64,000 nt of DNA from Streptomyces barkulensis (GCF_002843305.1 NZ_PGSG01000073.1:61887-125886); one strand, 5' to 3'; positions 42,793 through 53,953 are shown, numbered from the stretch's first letter. Made by a program: numbers and translations. The notes: generated from the sequence alone by a model not told the origin.

Positions 42793-44181
42793 TCAGTCGT
42801 GGGAGTGCAGCGGCTTGCCGGCCAGGGCCAGGTGGGCCTCGCCGAGGGCCTCGTTCTGCGTCGGGTGCGCGTGGAGGAGCTGCGCGACCTCGGCGGGCAG
42901 AGCCTCCCAGTTGTAGACGAGCTGGGCCTCGCCGACCTGCTCGCCCATCCGGTCACCGACCATGTGGACGCCGACCACGGCACCGTCGCGGACCTGGACG
43001 AGCTTGATCTCGCCCTGCGTCTTGAGGATCTTGCTCTTGCCGTTGCCGCCGAGGTTGTACTTCAGCGTCACGACCTTGTCCGCGCCGTGGATCTCCTTGG
43101 CCCTGGCCTCGGTCAGACCGACGGAGGCGACCTCCGGGTGGCTGTAGGTCACGCGCGGCACGCCGTCGTAGTCGATCGGCACGACGTCCATGCCGGCCAG
43201 CCGCTCGGCCACCAGGATGCCCTCGGCGAAGCCGACGTGGGCGAGCTGGAGGGTCGGGATGAGGTCGCCGACGGCCGAGACGGTGGGCACGTTGGTGCGG
43301 CAGTACTCGTCCACCAGGACGTAGCCGCGGTCCATGTTCACCCCGGCCTCCTCGTAGCCCAGGCCCTGCGAGACCGGGCCGCGGCCGATGGCGACGAGCA
43401 GCAGCTCGGCCTCGTACTCCTTGCCGTTGGCCAGGGAGACCTTCACGCCGTTGTCGGTGTACTCCGCCTTCTCGAAGAAGGAGCCGAGCGAGAACTTGAT
43501 GCCGCGCTTGCGGAAGGCGCGCTCCAGCAGCTTGGAGCTGTTCTCGTCCTCGGCCGGCACCAGGTGGGGCAGGCCCTCGACGATGGTGACCTCGGCGCCG
43601 AAGGACTTCCACGCGGAGGCGAACTCGCAGCCGATGACGCCGCCGCCCAGGATGACGACGGACTGCGGCACGCGGTCCAGCTTCAGCGCGTGGTCGGAGT
43701 TGATGATCCGGTTGCCGTCGATCTCCAGACCCGGGATCGACTTGGGCACCGAGCCGGTGGCCAGCAGGACGTGCCGGCCCTCGTAGCGCTGCCCGTTCAC
43801 GTCCACCGAGGTCGGGGAGGAGAGGCGGCCCTCGCCCTCCACGTAGGTGATCTTGCGGGAGGCGATCAGCCCCTGCAGGCCCTTGTACAGACCCGAGATC
43901 ACGCCGTCCTTGTACTTGTGGACGGCCGGCATGTCGATGCCCTCGAAGGTGGCCTTGACACCGAAGCCGGCGCTCTCGCGCGCGGAGTCGGCCACCTCGC
44001 CGGCGTGCAGCAGGGCCTTCGTCGGGATGCAGCCGTAGTGCAGACAGGTACCGCCGACCTTGTCCTTCTCGATCAGGGCGACGTCCAGACCCAGCTGCGA
44101 AGCCCGCAGGGCAGCGGCATAACCGCCGCTACCGCCTCCGAGGATCACTAGGTCGAAAACGGTGCTGGCGTCGTTCGCCAC
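42793..44181 (-). CDS. lpdA: dihydrolipoyl dehydrogenase (E3)
   Basis: 462 residues from the GTG at 44181, preceded by TGGAGG. It reoxidises dihydrolipoamide with NAD+. The N-terminal FAD motif [20 protein letters not shown], the redox disulfide [15 protein letters not shown], the NAD motif [16 protein letters not shown] and the C-terminal [16 protein letters not shown] with the active-site His-Glu pair are all present. It is the first gene of the operon with the E2 gene. Confidence 0.97.
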   Translation of the reverse strand: MANDASTVFDLVILGGGSGGYAAALRASQLGLDVALIEKDKVGGTCLHYGCIPTKALLHAGEVADSARESAGFGVKATFEGIDMPAVHKYKDGVISGLYKGLQGLIASRKITYVEGEGRLSSPTSVDVNGQRYEGRHVLLATGSVPKSIPGLEIDGNRIINSDHALKLDRVPQSVVILGGGVIGCEFASAWKSFGAEVTIVEGLPHLVPAEDENSSKLLERAFRKRGIKFSLGSFFEKAEYTDNGVKVSLANGKEYEAELLLVAIGRGPVSQGLGYEEAGVNMDRGYVLVDEYCRTNVPTVSAVGDLIPTLQLAHVGFAEGILVAERLAGMDVVPIDYDGVPRVTYSHPEVASVGLTEARAKEIHGADKVVTLKYNLGGNGKSKILKTQGEIKLVQVRDGAVVGVHMVGDRMGEQVGEAQLVYNWEALPAEVAQLLHAHPTQNEALGEAHLALAGKPLHSHD

Positions 44182-44537
44182 GTCACGTCCTCCATGCATG
44201 GGTACGCCGGAGCCGGTCCGTCGGAGACCGGGCGGCTGTATGTTCGGCCGCTTCTTGCTCGGCCCTGTGGGTTGAGCGGGCCCTGTCCTGCCGAGACAAC
44301 ATCTTTGCACTTGTCGGCGGACAGTGGGACGCCGGGCCGGTGTCCCAGCCCCTCATACCCAGATGAACAGGAGGATTGCGAGCGGGTACGCGTGTCTACC
44401 GGACAGTAGGCCGACCGGGATCGCTCACAGCGAACGCGCCGAGGCCGAAGCAGGCCGTGACGCGCGCCGGGTCCCCGGAGGCTTTCCGCCTCCGGGGACC
44501 CGGCGGTGCGGCCCTCACCGGGGCCGTCGGACGACCG
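44182..44537. other. intergenic region between pepA and lpdA
   Basis: 356 bp without a gene. The part next to lpdA (about 44182-44400) presumably holds its promoter and leader, but I cannot assign hexamers. The part near pepA contains the terminator hairpin at 44466-44504. Confidence 0.6.
44466..44504. terminator. pepA terminator hairpin
   Basis: A perfect 17-bp stem with loop TTTCC, 34 bp after the pepA stop. Confidence 0.8.
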
Positions 44538-46109
<1,572 letters not shown>

Positions 46110-46198
46110 AGTGGTGGGAATCCCTCTTCCGATGGGCAAGCCGAGTGGATGTGCACGGCTTCGGGCACGGGCCGAGCCTACGTCGCGGCCCGAAGCGC

Positions 46199-46255
46199 CC
46201 CGCCGTCGGCTCCGGGCGGTGGTTTCCGCGAACCGCCCGGAGCCGACGGCGGGGC
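46199..46255. terminator. terminator of the cobU-cobT-cobS operon
   Basis: A perfect 23-bp stem (46199-46221 with 46233-46255) and an 11-nt loop, 43 bp after the cobS stop. Confidence 0.8.
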
Positions 46256-46298
46256 GTGACGGAAGCACGGACCGTCCCGCGGAATTCTCCGAGGGGGG

Positions 46299-47156
46299 TC
46301 AACCCAGCGCAAGCACCACCAGGGAGGTGGTGAGAGCGGTTTCGCCCACCGCGCCGAAGACGTCGCCGGTCACCCCGCCCAGTCTGCGGCGGCAGCGGGT
46401 CAGCAGCAGGTGCGCCGCGCCCAGCGCCACCACGACCGCCGCGGCGCACCGCACGGCCCCGTAAGGCCCCCACAGCGCCCCCGCGCCCGCGGCGGCCGAG
46501 ACCACCACCGCGCAGGTCAGGGCGGCGGCCCGCAGGGGCACCGCGCCGGCGACCGCCGCGCCCAGCCCCCCGGGGCGGGCCGCGGGGACGCCCTCGCGGG
46601 CGGCGAACGTCAGCGCGGCGCGCGCGGCCACCGCCGAGACGGTCACCGCGACCGCGCCCCACGCCCAGCCGGCGGCGTACGCCCCGGCCACCGCCGCCAC
46701 CTGGGCGAGCAGCACCAGCAGCAGGGTGACCACCCCGAACGGACCGATGTCGGAGCGCTTCATCACCTCCAGCGCGCCCTCGGCCGGGCGGCCGCTGCCC
46801 AGGCCGTCGGCGACGTCCGCGAGCCCGTCCAGATGCAGACCGCGCGTCAGCACGGCCGGTACCGCGACGGTGGCGACCGCCGCGAGCAGCGGCGAGGCGC
46901 CCAGCAGCAGCGCGACGCCCCCGGCGGCGGCCGCGCACAGCCCGGCCGCCAGACCCACCAGCGGGGCGCACACCATGCCCGCGCGGGCCGCGGGCCGGTC
47001 CCAGCGGGCCCCGGAGACCGGCAGCACGGTGAGCGTGCCGAAGGCGAAGCGCACCCCGTCCCGAACGCCGGCCGGCGGCGGGGCGGGCTGCGGCGGGGCG
47101 GGCTGCGGCGGATGCCGCGGTGGCGGGTCCTGCGGCGGCTGCGGGACGGTGTCCAC
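46299..47156 (-). CDS. cobS: adenosylcobinamide-GDP ribazoletransferase
   Basis: 285 residues from the GTG at 47156, with CAGGAGAG upstream. It joins adenosylcobinamide-GDP and alpha-ribazole in the membrane, the last assembly step of cobalamin. Motifs: FAFGTLTVLPV, RGLHLDGLADVADGLG, RPAEGALEVMKRSDIGPFGVVTLLL. Six or more membrane helices follow. The first 35 residues are a Pro/Gln-rich extension. It is the last gene of the cobU-cobT-cobS unit. Confidence 0.94.
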   Translation of the reverse strand: MDTVPQPPQDPPPRHPPQPAPPQPAPPPAGVRDGVRFAFGTLTVLPVSGARWDRPAARAGMVCAPLVGLAAGLCAAAAGGVALLLGASPLLAAVATVAVPAVLTRGLHLDGLADVADGLGSGRPAEGALEVMKRSDIGPFGVVTLLLVLLAQVAAVAGAYAAGWAWGAVAVTVSAVAARAALTFAAREGVPAARPGGLGAAVAGAVPLRAAALTCAVVVSAAAGAGALWGPYGAVRCAAAVVVALGAAHLLLTRCRRRLGGVTGDVFGAVGETALTTSLVVLALG

Positions 47157-47229
47157 GGGCTCTCCTGCGTTCTGCCTGCGAGAGGACGGCCGGGCTCGGC
47201 CGGCGTACTGAATCGGCCGGCGTACGGGC

Positions 47230-48363
47230 TCAGGTGGCGTCGAGCATCCGCGCGGCGCCGGTCGGTTCCGCGTCCGGCTCCGCCGTCGCGGAACCCTCCC
47301 CTTCGTCCGGTTCCCGGCGCACCGGCAGCTCCGCCGCCAGCGCGGCCGCGGCCCGGACCAGGGGGAGGGCGAGCAGCGCGCCGGTTCCCTCGCCCGCGGT
47401 GACGCCGTGGTCCAGCAGCGGGTCGAGTGCCATCCGGTCCAGCGCCTTGGCCTGCGCGGGCTCCCCGCTCGCCGACCCGGCCAGCCACCAGTCCGGCGCC
47501 CGGAACGCCACGCGCTGGGCGACCAGCGCGCACGCGGCGCCGACCACGCCGTCGAGGATCACGGGGGTGCGGCGCACGGCCGACTGGAGCAGGAAGCCGG
47601 TGATCGCGGTCAGGTCCGCCCCACCGACGGTCGCCAGCAGCCTCAGCTGGTCCCCCAGGACGGGCCGGGCGCGGCGCAGCCCGTCGCGGATCGCCGCGCA
47701 CTTGCGCATCCAGGCCAGATCGTCGATGCGCCCGCCGCCGCGGCCGGTGACCACGGAGGCGTCGGTGCCGCACAGGGCGGCGACCAGCACCCCGGCCGCC
47801 GTGGTGCCGCCGACGGAGATGTCGCCCAGGACCACCAGATCGGTCCCGGCGTCGGCCTCCTCGTCGGCGACGGCCATCCCGGCCCGGAAGGCGCGCTCGG
47901 CCTCCTCGGCGGTCAGGGCGTCCTCGGTGTCCAGGCGTCCGCCGGAGCGCCGCACCCGGTGGCGGGTGACCTCCGCGGGCAGCTCGTCCGGGTCGCAGTC
48001 CAGCGACATGTCGACGATCCGCAGCGGCACATCGAGACGGCGCGCCAGCACCGCCGCCGGACTCGTGCCGTCCAGGGCGGCGCGCACCAGGGCGTGCGCG
48101 CCCCCGGCGGGCCGGGCGGAGACGCCCAGCCGGGCCACCCCGTGGTCCCCGGCGAACAGCACGGCCTTCGGCCGCGAGACGGGCTCCACGGGAACGCGGC
48201 CCTGCGCCGCCGCCAGCCACTCGCCCAGTTCGTCCAGCCGCCCCAGCGCCCCGGCCGGCAGGCCGGTCCGGACGCGCCGCTCCTCGGCGTCCCGGCGGAC
48301 GCCGCTGTCGGGACGTTCGATGAGGTCGCCGAAGTCGTCGAGATTCAGGCTGCCGTCGCTCAT
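47230..48363 (-). CDS. cobT: nicotinate-nucleotide--dimethylbenzimidazole phosphoribosyltransferase
   Basis: 377 residues. It makes alpha-ribazole phosphate from nicotinate mononucleotide and dimethylbenzimidazole. Conserved segments are LFAGDHGVARLGVSA, VLGDISVGGTTAAGVL, RKCAAIRDGL, DGVVGAACALVAQRV and HGVTAGEGTGALLALPL, the last containing the catalytic glutamate. It lies 54 bp after cobU and 73 bp before cobS on the same strand. Confidence 0.94.
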   Translation of the reverse strand: MSDGSLNLDDFGDLIERPDSGVRRDAEERRVRTGLPAGALGRLDELGEWLAAAQGRVPVEPVSRPKAVLFAGDHGVARLGVSARPAGGAHALVRAALDGTSPAAVLARRLDVPLRIVDMSLDCDPDELPAEVTRHRVRRSGGRLDTEDALTAEEAERAFRAGMAVADEEADAGTDLVVLGDISVGGTTAAGVLVAALCGTDASVVTGRGGGRIDDLAWMRKCAAIRDGLRRARPVLGDQLRLLATVGGADLTAITGFLLQSAVRRTPVILDGVVGAACALVAQRVAFRAPDWWLAGSASGEPAQAKALDRMALDPLLDHGVTAGEGTGALLALPLVRAAAALAAELPVRREPDEGEGSATAEPDAEPTGAARMLDAT

Positions 48364-48417
48364 GGGGGCGACACTACCGTCCCCCGTACGGCCCCCGGCC
48401 GTACGCTCAGCCGGCGC

Positions 48418-49641
48418 TCAGCCGCGCAGCGGCAGGGCGGTGCCCGCCGTGACCAGCAGCACGTGTTCGCACTCGGCCGCCACCGCCGCGTTCAGCCGGC
48501 CCAGCTCGTCGCGGAAGCGGCGGCCCGCGGCGGTGGCGGGCACCACGCCCGAGCCGACCTCGTTGCTGACCGCCACCACCGTGCGGGAGGCGGCGCGGAA
48601 GGCCGCGACCAGGGCGCCGGTCCGCCCGGCCAGCGCGCGGGGGGCCTCGCCGCCTCTCCAGCGGTCGTCGTCCCAGGCGCCGGCGCGGTCCATCGCGTCG
48701 GTCAGCCACAGGGCCAGGCAGTCGATCAGCACCGGCGGGGCGTCCTCGGCGGTGAGCAGCGGCACCAGGTCGCAGGTCTCGGCCGTGCGCCAGGAGGACG
48801 GGCGGCGCTCCCGGTGGGCGGCCACCCGGGCCGCCCACTCCCGGTCGCCGTCCCGGCTGCCGCCCGTGGCGACGTACAGCACGTCCGGGAAGGCCGCCAG
48901 CCGCCGCTCGGCCTCGGCGGACTTGCCCGAGCGCGCGCCGCCCAGGACCAGCGTGCGCCGGGGCAGATCGGGGACCGCCCGGTAGTCGCCGACCACCACC
49001 GTGGCGCCGTCCGGCTCGGTACGGGCCCCCGCCGCGGCCAGCCGCCGGTGCAGCTCCGCGCCGGGCGGCACGTCGTGGTCGATGTGGACGGCCAGCACGT
49101 CCGTGGTCGGGCCCACGGCCCCGGCCGCCCGCAGCCGGGCGAGGGCGTCGGGACGGCCCAGGACGTCCATCAGCACCAGGGCGTACGGGGTACGCGAGCC
49201 GTCGGACGGCAGGTCCGAGGGCCCGGCCCCCGGCGGCAGGTACAGCAGGCGCTCGCCGTCGGGCCCGCCGACCTCGTACCCGGTGCCCGGCGCGTCCAGC
49301 GCCACCGCCCGCACCCGGTGGCCGCTGATCAGCGTCAGCCTCCGCCCGTCGGGCACCCGCACCGGCGCGGGCAGCCCGGCCGGGACCTCCGGCGCCGGCC
49401 CCCCGCGGGGCCCCCCGGGGGAGTGGGACAGCAGCACCTGCCGCACACCGTGCAGCGAGCTGCCCGCTCTGGCGGCCGCCAGAGCGGGGCCGGGGGTCAG
49501 GTCGAGCAGCAGGACGCCGTCCACGAGCAGCGCGGTCGCCGCCCGCGCCCGCGCCCGGGCGGCGGTGGCGCAGGCCGCGCAGGGACAGCCGGGCCGGGGG
49601 AGGCCGGCGGGGGCGCCGGTGCCGAGCAGAGTCAGTTCCAC
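48418..49641 (-). CDS. cobU: adenosylcobinamide kinase/guanylyltransferase fused to an N-terminal beta-lactamase-like domain
   Basis: 407 residues from the GTG at 49641. The C-terminal half (about 235-407) is CobU: P-loop LVLGGARSGKSAEAERRL, LIDCLALWLTD and VAVSNEVGSGVVPATAAGRRFRDELGRLNA. It phosphorylates adenosylcobinamide and adds GMP. The N-terminal half (VELTLLGTGAPAGLPRPGCPCAACATA, VLLSHSPGGPRGG, LAVHIDHDVPPG) resembles PhnP/metallo-beta-lactamase folds but lacks the HxHxDH metal site, keeping only SHSPGG. It is therefore probably degenerate or structural. First gene of the cobalamin unit. Confidence 0.9.
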   Translation of the reverse strand: MELTLLGTGAPAGLPRPGCPCAACATAARARARAATALLVDGVLLLDLTPGPALAAARAGSSLHGVRQVLLSHSPGGPRGGPAPEVPAGLPAPVRVPDGRRLTLISGHRVRAVALDAPGTGYEVGGPDGERLLYLPPGAGPSDLPSDGSRTPYALVLMDVLGRPDALARLRAAGAVGPTTDVLAVHIDHDVPPGAELHRRLAAAGARTEPDGATVVVGDYRAVPDLPRRTLVLGGARSGKSAEAERRLAAFPDVLYVATGGSRDGDREWAARVAAHRERRPSSWRTAETCDLVPLLTAEDAPPVLIDCLALWLTDAMDRAGAWDDDRWRGGEAPRALAGRTGALVAAFRAASRTVVAVSNEVGSGVVPATAAGRRFRDELGRLNAAVAAECEHVLLVTAGTALPLRG

Positions 49642-49831
49642 GGCACGATCGTCTCGCGCCCCGCCGGACCGCCGCGCGAGGGGGGCCGGGCCGGTCCGCA
49701 CGGATCGGCCGGGCAGGGCCTAACCTGCGGACAGCGGGACAGGATCTGTGGAACGTACGGCGGCACCCGGCGCGGTACGGCACGGGGACCGGCCGCGGAC
49801 AGGGTACGGACAAGGGACAGGGGAGGCGCAC

Positions 49832-50044
49832 ATGGCGTGGACGTGGCGATTCGAGAAGGCCGACGGCACGGAGACGGAACCGGCCGTCCGGCCGGAGGAG
49901 TTCTCCACCCAGGGGGACGCGGAGAGCTGGATCGGCGAGACCTGGAGGGAACTGCTGGAGGGCGGTGTCGAGCAGGTGAGGCTGCTGGAGGACGGCACCG
50001 AGATCTACGGGCCCATGAGCCTGAGCGCGGCCGAGGAGGCCTGA
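49832..50044 (+). CDS. small conserved streptomycete protein of unknown function
   Basis: 70 residues from the ATG at 49832, preceded by GGGGAGG. MAWTWRFEKADGTETEP, FSTQGDAESWIGETWRELLEGGVEQVRLLEDGTEIYGPMSL: a compact acidic protein, no membrane segment or cysteine. Small proteins of this type are common in Streptomyces near cobU, function unknown. Divergent from cobU, convergent with the protease gene. Confidence 0.75.
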   Translation: MAWTWRFEKADGTETEPAVRPEEFSTQGDAESWIGETWRELLEGGVEQVRLLEDGTEIYGPMSLSAAEEA

Positions 50045-50057
50045 GGGCCCGGGACCG

Positions 50058-50091
50058 GCGGGGGCCGGCCCTTTCCGGGGCCGGCCCCCGC
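50058..50091. terminator. bidirectional hairpin terminator
   Basis: A perfect 13-bp stem (GCGGGGGCCGGCC and its complement) with an 8-nt loop. Three copies of GGGACCGGTGCGTCC-like sequence follow at 50098-50137. Confidence 0.75.
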
Positions 50092-50143
50092 GTGCCCGGG
50101 ACCGGTGCGTCCGGGACCGGTGCGTCCGGGACCGCGGGGCCCG

Positions 50144-51208
50144 TCAGCGCTCGCCGAGGGTGACCGTGACGGTCCGCTCCCCGCCGTCGCGCCGGTAGGC
50201 GACCTCGACCCTGTCGCCCGGCTCGCGGGAGGCCAGCGCCTCCGCCAGCGCGGTGGTGTCCGGGATCTCCTCGCCGCCGAGCCCGACGATCACATCGCCC
50301 GCCCGGAGCCCGGCCTCGTCCGCCGCGCCGCCCTCCTGGACCCGCACGATCGCGACCCCGGCGGGCCGGTAGTCCTCGCCCAGGACGGTGCGCACCGTGG
50401 CCTCGACGGCCGCCTCGTCGGAGTCGACCACCTCGCCGTGCTCGATCATCTGGTCGGCCAGGTGCCGCACGGTGTCGGAGGGGATGGCGAAACCCAGACC
50501 CGGCGCCGTGCCGCCGTCCCCGCCGGGGGAGCGGGCGGCCAGGGTGGGCACACCGATGACGCGGCCGGAGAGGTCGACCAGCGCACCGCCGCTGTTGCCC
50601 GGGTTGATCGGCGCCGAGGTCTGGATCAGGTTGCCGATGGTGGCCTCGGCGCTGCCCTCGCTGATGGCGCGGCCGGTGGCCGAGATGATCCCCTCGGTGA
50701 CGCTGGAGGACAGCCCCAGCGGGTTGCCCATGGCCAGGACGATCTGGCCGACGTCCACCTCACCGGAGTCCCCGAAGGTCGCCGGGCGCAGGCCGCGGGG
50801 CGGATCGGTGAGCTTCACCACCGCCAGGTCCTCCTCCGGATAGCTGGCGACCAGCTCCGCGTCCAGCTCGTCCCGCCCGGTGGCCATGGTGATCCGGAAC
50901 CGCTCGGCGTCGCCCACCACATGGGCGTTGGTGACGATGTGGCCCTCGCCGTCGTAGACCACGCCCGAACCCAGTCCCTCCCCGGTGGTGACCTGGACGA
51001 CGGACGGCAGGACCTGGTCGACCACCTTCTGGAAGGACTCCTGCAGATCGCCGGCCGTGGCCGGCACGGGGACGGTGGCGCTGGGGGAGGGCGAGGCGCC
51101 GGCGCCGCCGGAGGAGTCCGAGCCGGTGCAGCCGGTGAACAGCACGGCGGCCGCGCACAGGGCGGCTGCGCCCGCGCGGCGCCCGCCGCGCAGTGGGGAA
51201 CGGGTCAT
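50144..51208 (-). CDS. HtrA-like trypsin/PDZ serine protease, lipoprotein
   Basis: 354 residues from the ATG at 51208. The N-terminus (RRAGAAALCAAAVLFTGCTGSD) ends in a lipobox-like LFTGC, so it should be anchored to the outer face of the membrane. A Ser-rich linker leads to the S1C protease domain with His in TNAHVVG, Asp in EEDLAVVKL and Ser in INPGNSGGALVD. A PDZ domain (about 265-350: VRVQEGGAADEAGLRAGDVIVGLGGEEI) follows. Such proteases handle misfolded or secreted proteins under envelope stress. Confidence 0.94.
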   Translation of the reverse strand: MTRSPLRGGRRAGAAALCAAAVLFTGCTGSDSSGGAGASPSPSATVPVPATAGDLQESFQKVVDQVLPSVVQVTTGEGLGSGVVYDGEGHIVTNAHVVGDAERFRITMATGRDELDAELVASYPEEDLAVVKLTDPPRGLRPATFGDSGEVDVGQIVLAMGNPLGLSSSVTEGIISATGRAISEGSAEATIGNLIQTSAPINPGNSGGALVDLSGRVIGVPTLAARSPGGDGGTAPGLGFAIPSDTVRHLADQMIEHGEVVDSDEAAVEATVRTVLGEDYRPAGVAIVRVQEGGAADEAGLRAGDVIVGLGGEEIPDTTALAEALASREPGDRVEVAYRRDGGERTVTVTLGER

Positions 51209-51374
51209 GGGAACGAGCGCCCCCTCGCTGGTCTTCCGCCGGCCCTGCGCCGGTCTTCCGCCGGACCCCGCGGCCGGGCACGACCGGACCGCGGAGCCTC
51301 CGGGTTCCCCCGGGGAGGCCGCCGGAAACCGCGACGCGCCTGGTGCACGCACGGAGCGCGCGGGAGCGGGACGC

Positions 51375-52205
51375 TCAGTCGCGTACGGCGCACAGGTGCA
51401 GCAGCGCCGCCACCGCGCGGTACGGATCGGTGCGCCCGGCCCGCTCCTCGGCGGCCAGCAGCCGCTCACCGCCCTCACCGCCGGGCAGGGGGCGGTCCTC
51501 ACCGGTGAAGACCCGCACCCCGTACCACCGGTGCACCGGAGTGCTCATCCCGGCCAGGGTGGCGGTCAGCGCCTCGCGGCGCAGGGCGCGCTCGGCCGGG
51601 CCGGGCGGGGCGAGGCGGGCCAGGGCGCCGGCCCAGTCGCCGGCCAGCCCCGGCCGCATGGCCGCCGCCTCGGTGTTGGGCACCAGCAGCGACAGCAGAC
51701 CGCCGGGGGCCAGCACCCGGCCCAGCCCGGCCAGCAGCGGTCCCGCCTCGTCACCGGGAGCCAGTACCCCGTGGCAGAGCACCACGTCGAAGGAACCGGG
51801 CAGGAAATGCGCGCCGGTGCTGCGACTGTCGCCCGGGACGACGCGCATCCGCTCCCGTATGCCCGCAGGCTCCTCCTCGAGGCCCCGGCGTACGGCGTCC
51901 GCGAGGGCGGGGTCGGACTCCAGCCCGGTCACCTCGTGCCCGGCGCGGGCCAGGGCCAGCGCCTGCAGCCCGTGGCGCAGCGCCACGTCCAGGACGCGCA
52001 GCCGCCGCCCCACGGGGAAGCGCGAGGCGATCTGCTCCTCCAGCTGCCGGGCGACCAGCGCCTGCCCCACGGCGTCGTCGTGGGGCAGGGCGTCGCGCGG
52101 TGCGTCGCGCGGTGCGTTCGCGTGGTGCTCGTCGTGTCGTACGGCTGTGTCCATCGATGGGTCCGCCGTTGGTCCGTCGCTGCTCGGCCGGGATAAGTAA
52201 TCCAC
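51375..52205 (-). CDS. class I SAM-dependent methyltransferase
   Basis: 276 residues from the GTG at 52205, which starts 12 bp after the DUF3043 stop. An ATG at 52154 without a clear Shine-Dalgarno is an alternative that would remove 17 residues. The SAM-binding motif is LRVLDVALRHGLQALALARAGHEVTGLESDP; the Gly-rich loop is partly replaced (ALRHG for GxGxG). Later motifs FDVVLCHGVL and RVLAPGGLLSLLVPN fit small-molecule methyltransferases (UbiE/SmtA-like). The substrate is unknown. A short DAPRDAPRDA stretch near the N-terminus is encoded by 12-bp tandem repeats. Confidence 0.85.
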   Translation of the reverse strand: MDYLSRPSSDGPTADPSMDTAVRHDEHHANAPRDAPRDALPHDDAVGQALVARQLEEQIASRFPVGRRLRVLDVALRHGLQALALARAGHEVTGLESDPALADAVRRGLEEEPAGIRERMRVVPGDSRSTGAHFLPGSFDVVLCHGVLAPGDEAGPLLAGLGRVLAPGGLLSLLVPNTEAAAMRPGLAGDWAGALARLAPPGPAERALRREALTATLAGMSTPVHRWYGVRVFTGEDRPLPGGEGGERLLAAEERAGRTDPYRAVAALLHLCAVRD

Positions 52206-52217
52206 TTCCGCGCCCCG

Positions 52218-52820
52218 TCAGCGGCGCGGGGCCTCGCCGCGGGCGATCTGCGGCTTGGGCAGCCGCATACGGCGCATCTGGAGGGTGCGCATCAGCGCGT
52301 AGGCCACCGCACCCCGCCGGTTCTCGTCGGGGAAGCGCTCGGCCAGGGCCTTCTTCAGCCGGAAGCCGGTGAGGACGGAGTCGACGACGATCATCACGAT
52401 GACGCCCAGCCACAGCAGCAGGGAGGCGTTCTTCACCTGCATCGACGGCATCATGCTCAGGATCAGGATGACCACGGCCAGCGGCAGGAAGAACTCCGCG
52501 ACGTGCCACTTGCCGTCGACGAAGTCGCGGGCGTAGCGCCGCACCGGGCCGCGGTCGCGGGCCGGCAGATAGCGCTCGTCGCCGCCGGCCAGGGCCTCGC
52601 GCTGCCTCGCCAGCTCGGCGCGGCGGGCCTCGCGGGCGCGCCGGGCGGCCTCCTTGCGGTCGGCCGGCGGCTTGGCCACGGCACGGCGCAGCGCCTCGGC
52701 CTCGCTGCGCTTGGGCGTGGGGCGGCCCTTGGGGGCCTGCGGGTCACGGCGCTGCTTGGTCAGCTCCGCGCTCTCCCGGGGGGACGCGGTCTGCTCATCA
52801 CGAGAACGGCTTCGGAACAC
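52218..52820 (-). CDS. DUF3043 domain-containing membrane protein
   Basis: 200 residues from the GTG at 52820. A very basic N-terminal half (TKQRRDPQAPKGRPTPKRSEAEALRRAV) precedes two membrane helices (FFLPLAVVILILSMM and LLLWLGVIVMIVVDSVLTGF) and a basic C-terminus (YALMRTLQMRRMRLPKPQI). This is the actinobacterial DUF3043 family, of unknown function, usually near pspA as here. It is divergent from pspA and followed closely by the methyltransferase gene. Confidence 0.9.
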   Translation of the reverse strand: MFRSRSRDEQTASPRESAELTKQRRDPQAPKGRPTPKRSEAEALRRAVAKPPADRKEAARRAREARRAELARQREALAGGDERYLPARDRGPVRRYARDFVDGKWHVAEFFLPLAVVILILSMMPSMQVKNASLLLWLGVIVMIVVDSVLTGFRLKKALAERFPDENRRGAVAYALMRTLQMRRMRLPKPQIARGEAPRR

Positions 52821-53057
52821 ACAGCCAAGAGTACGGGGCGGTCAGGTGTGACCCCCACCCCCACGGGGAACGATCCGGCAACGGCGGGTCGTCGCAGCCC
52901 CTGCTACTTCCTGGGCGGGAGAAACACCGTTCGCCGATCGTCCTGGAGGAGGAGCACATCCGGGTCCGAACAGTGCGGTAATGGAAGCAGGGCCCGTAGG
53001 GTGGGACCTGTCGGTGTGCGAGATTCAGTCCGTCTTCGAAGGGGGCGCGCGAAGCCC

Positions 53058-53876
53058 ATGAGCGGTGTCATGAAGCGTATGGGGATGATCTTCCGCGCGA
53101 AGACCAACAAGGCCCTGGACCGGGCCGAGGATCCGCGCGAGACACTCGACTACTCGTACCAGAAGCAGCTCGAACTGCTGCAGAAGGTACGCCGCGGGGT
53201 CGCCGACGTGGCGACCTCCCGCAAGCGGCTGGAGCTCCAGCTCAACCAGCTCCAGGGCCAGTCCTCCAAGCTCGAGGACCAGGGCCGCAAGGCGCTCGCC
53301 CTCGGCCGCGAGGACCTGGCGCGCGAGGCGCTCTCCCGCCGCGCCGCCCTCCAGCAGCAGGTGACCGATCTGGAGCAGCAGCACCAGACGCTCCAGAGCG
53401 AGGAGGAGAAGCTCACCCTCGCCGCCCAGCGCCTCCAGGCCAAGGTGGACGCCTTCCGCACCAAGAAGGAGACCATCAAGGCCACCTACACCGCCGCCCA
53501 GGCGCAGACCCGCATCGGCGAGGCCTTCTCCGGCATCTCCGAGGAGATGGGCGACGTCGGCCTGGCCGTCCAGCGGGCCGAGGACAAGACCGCGCAGCTC
53601 CAGGCCCGGGCCGGGGCGATCGACGAACTGCTCGCCTCCGGGGCCCTGGACGACTCCAGCGGGATGGCCAAGGACGACATCGCGGCCGAGCTGGACCGCA
53701 TCTCCGGCGGCTCCGACGTGGAGCTGGAGCTCCAGCGCATGAAGGCCGAGCTGGCGGGCGGCACGAGCGGCGACCGGCAGGCCATCGAGGGCGGGCAGGA
53801 GCAGGCCGCACAGCCCCAGCAGCAGCCCCAGCAGGCGCCGCGGCCCCAGGACGCCCCGCGCTTCGACAAGCAGTAG
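53058..53876 (+). CDS. pspA: PspA/IM30 family membrane-stress protein
   Basis: 272 residues from the ATG at 53058. The amphipathic N-terminal helix (MKRMGMIFRAKTNKALDRAEDP) and long coiled coil (QKQLELLQKVRRGVADVATSRKRLELQLNQLQGQSSKLEDQGRKALALGREDLAREALSRRAALQQQVTDLEQQHQTL) are typical of PspA/Vipp1, which oligomerises on damaged membranes. The Gln/Pro-rich tail is streptomycete-specific. In actinobacteria it acts in envelope stress. The PspAA gene follows. Confidence 0.94.
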   Translation: MSGVMKRMGMIFRAKTNKALDRAEDPRETLDYSYQKQLELLQKVRRGVADVATSRKRLELQLNQLQGQSSKLEDQGRKALALGREDLAREALSRRAALQQQVTDLEQQHQTLQSEEEKLTLAAQRLQAKVDAFRTKKETIKATYTAAQAQTRIGEAFSGISEEMGDVGLAVQRAEDKTAQLQARAGAIDELLASGALDDSSGMAKDDIAAELDRISGGSDVELELQRMKAELAGGTSGDRQAIEGGQEQAAQPQQQPQQAPRPQDAPRFDKQ

Positions 53877-53882
53877 AGGCAG

Positions 53883-53916
53883 CGGTACGCCGGGGAGCAT
53901 CACCCCCGGCGTACCG
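53883..53916. terminator. intercistronic hairpin between pspA and pspAA
   Basis: A perfect 13-bp stem (53883-53895 with 53904-53916) and an 8-nt loop, 7 bp after the pspA stop. It may lower expression of the downstream gene relative to pspA. Confidence 0.6.
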
Positions 53917-53953
53917 GGCACACGTCCTCCGGGAAGCCCGGAAGGAGATCGCC

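Noticed and set aside
46299..49641. Cobalamin riboswitch upstream of the cobU-cobT-cobS genes
   Set aside because: The short region before cobU (49642-49831) is also the divergent promoter of the 70-residue protein and shows no recognisable B12-box.
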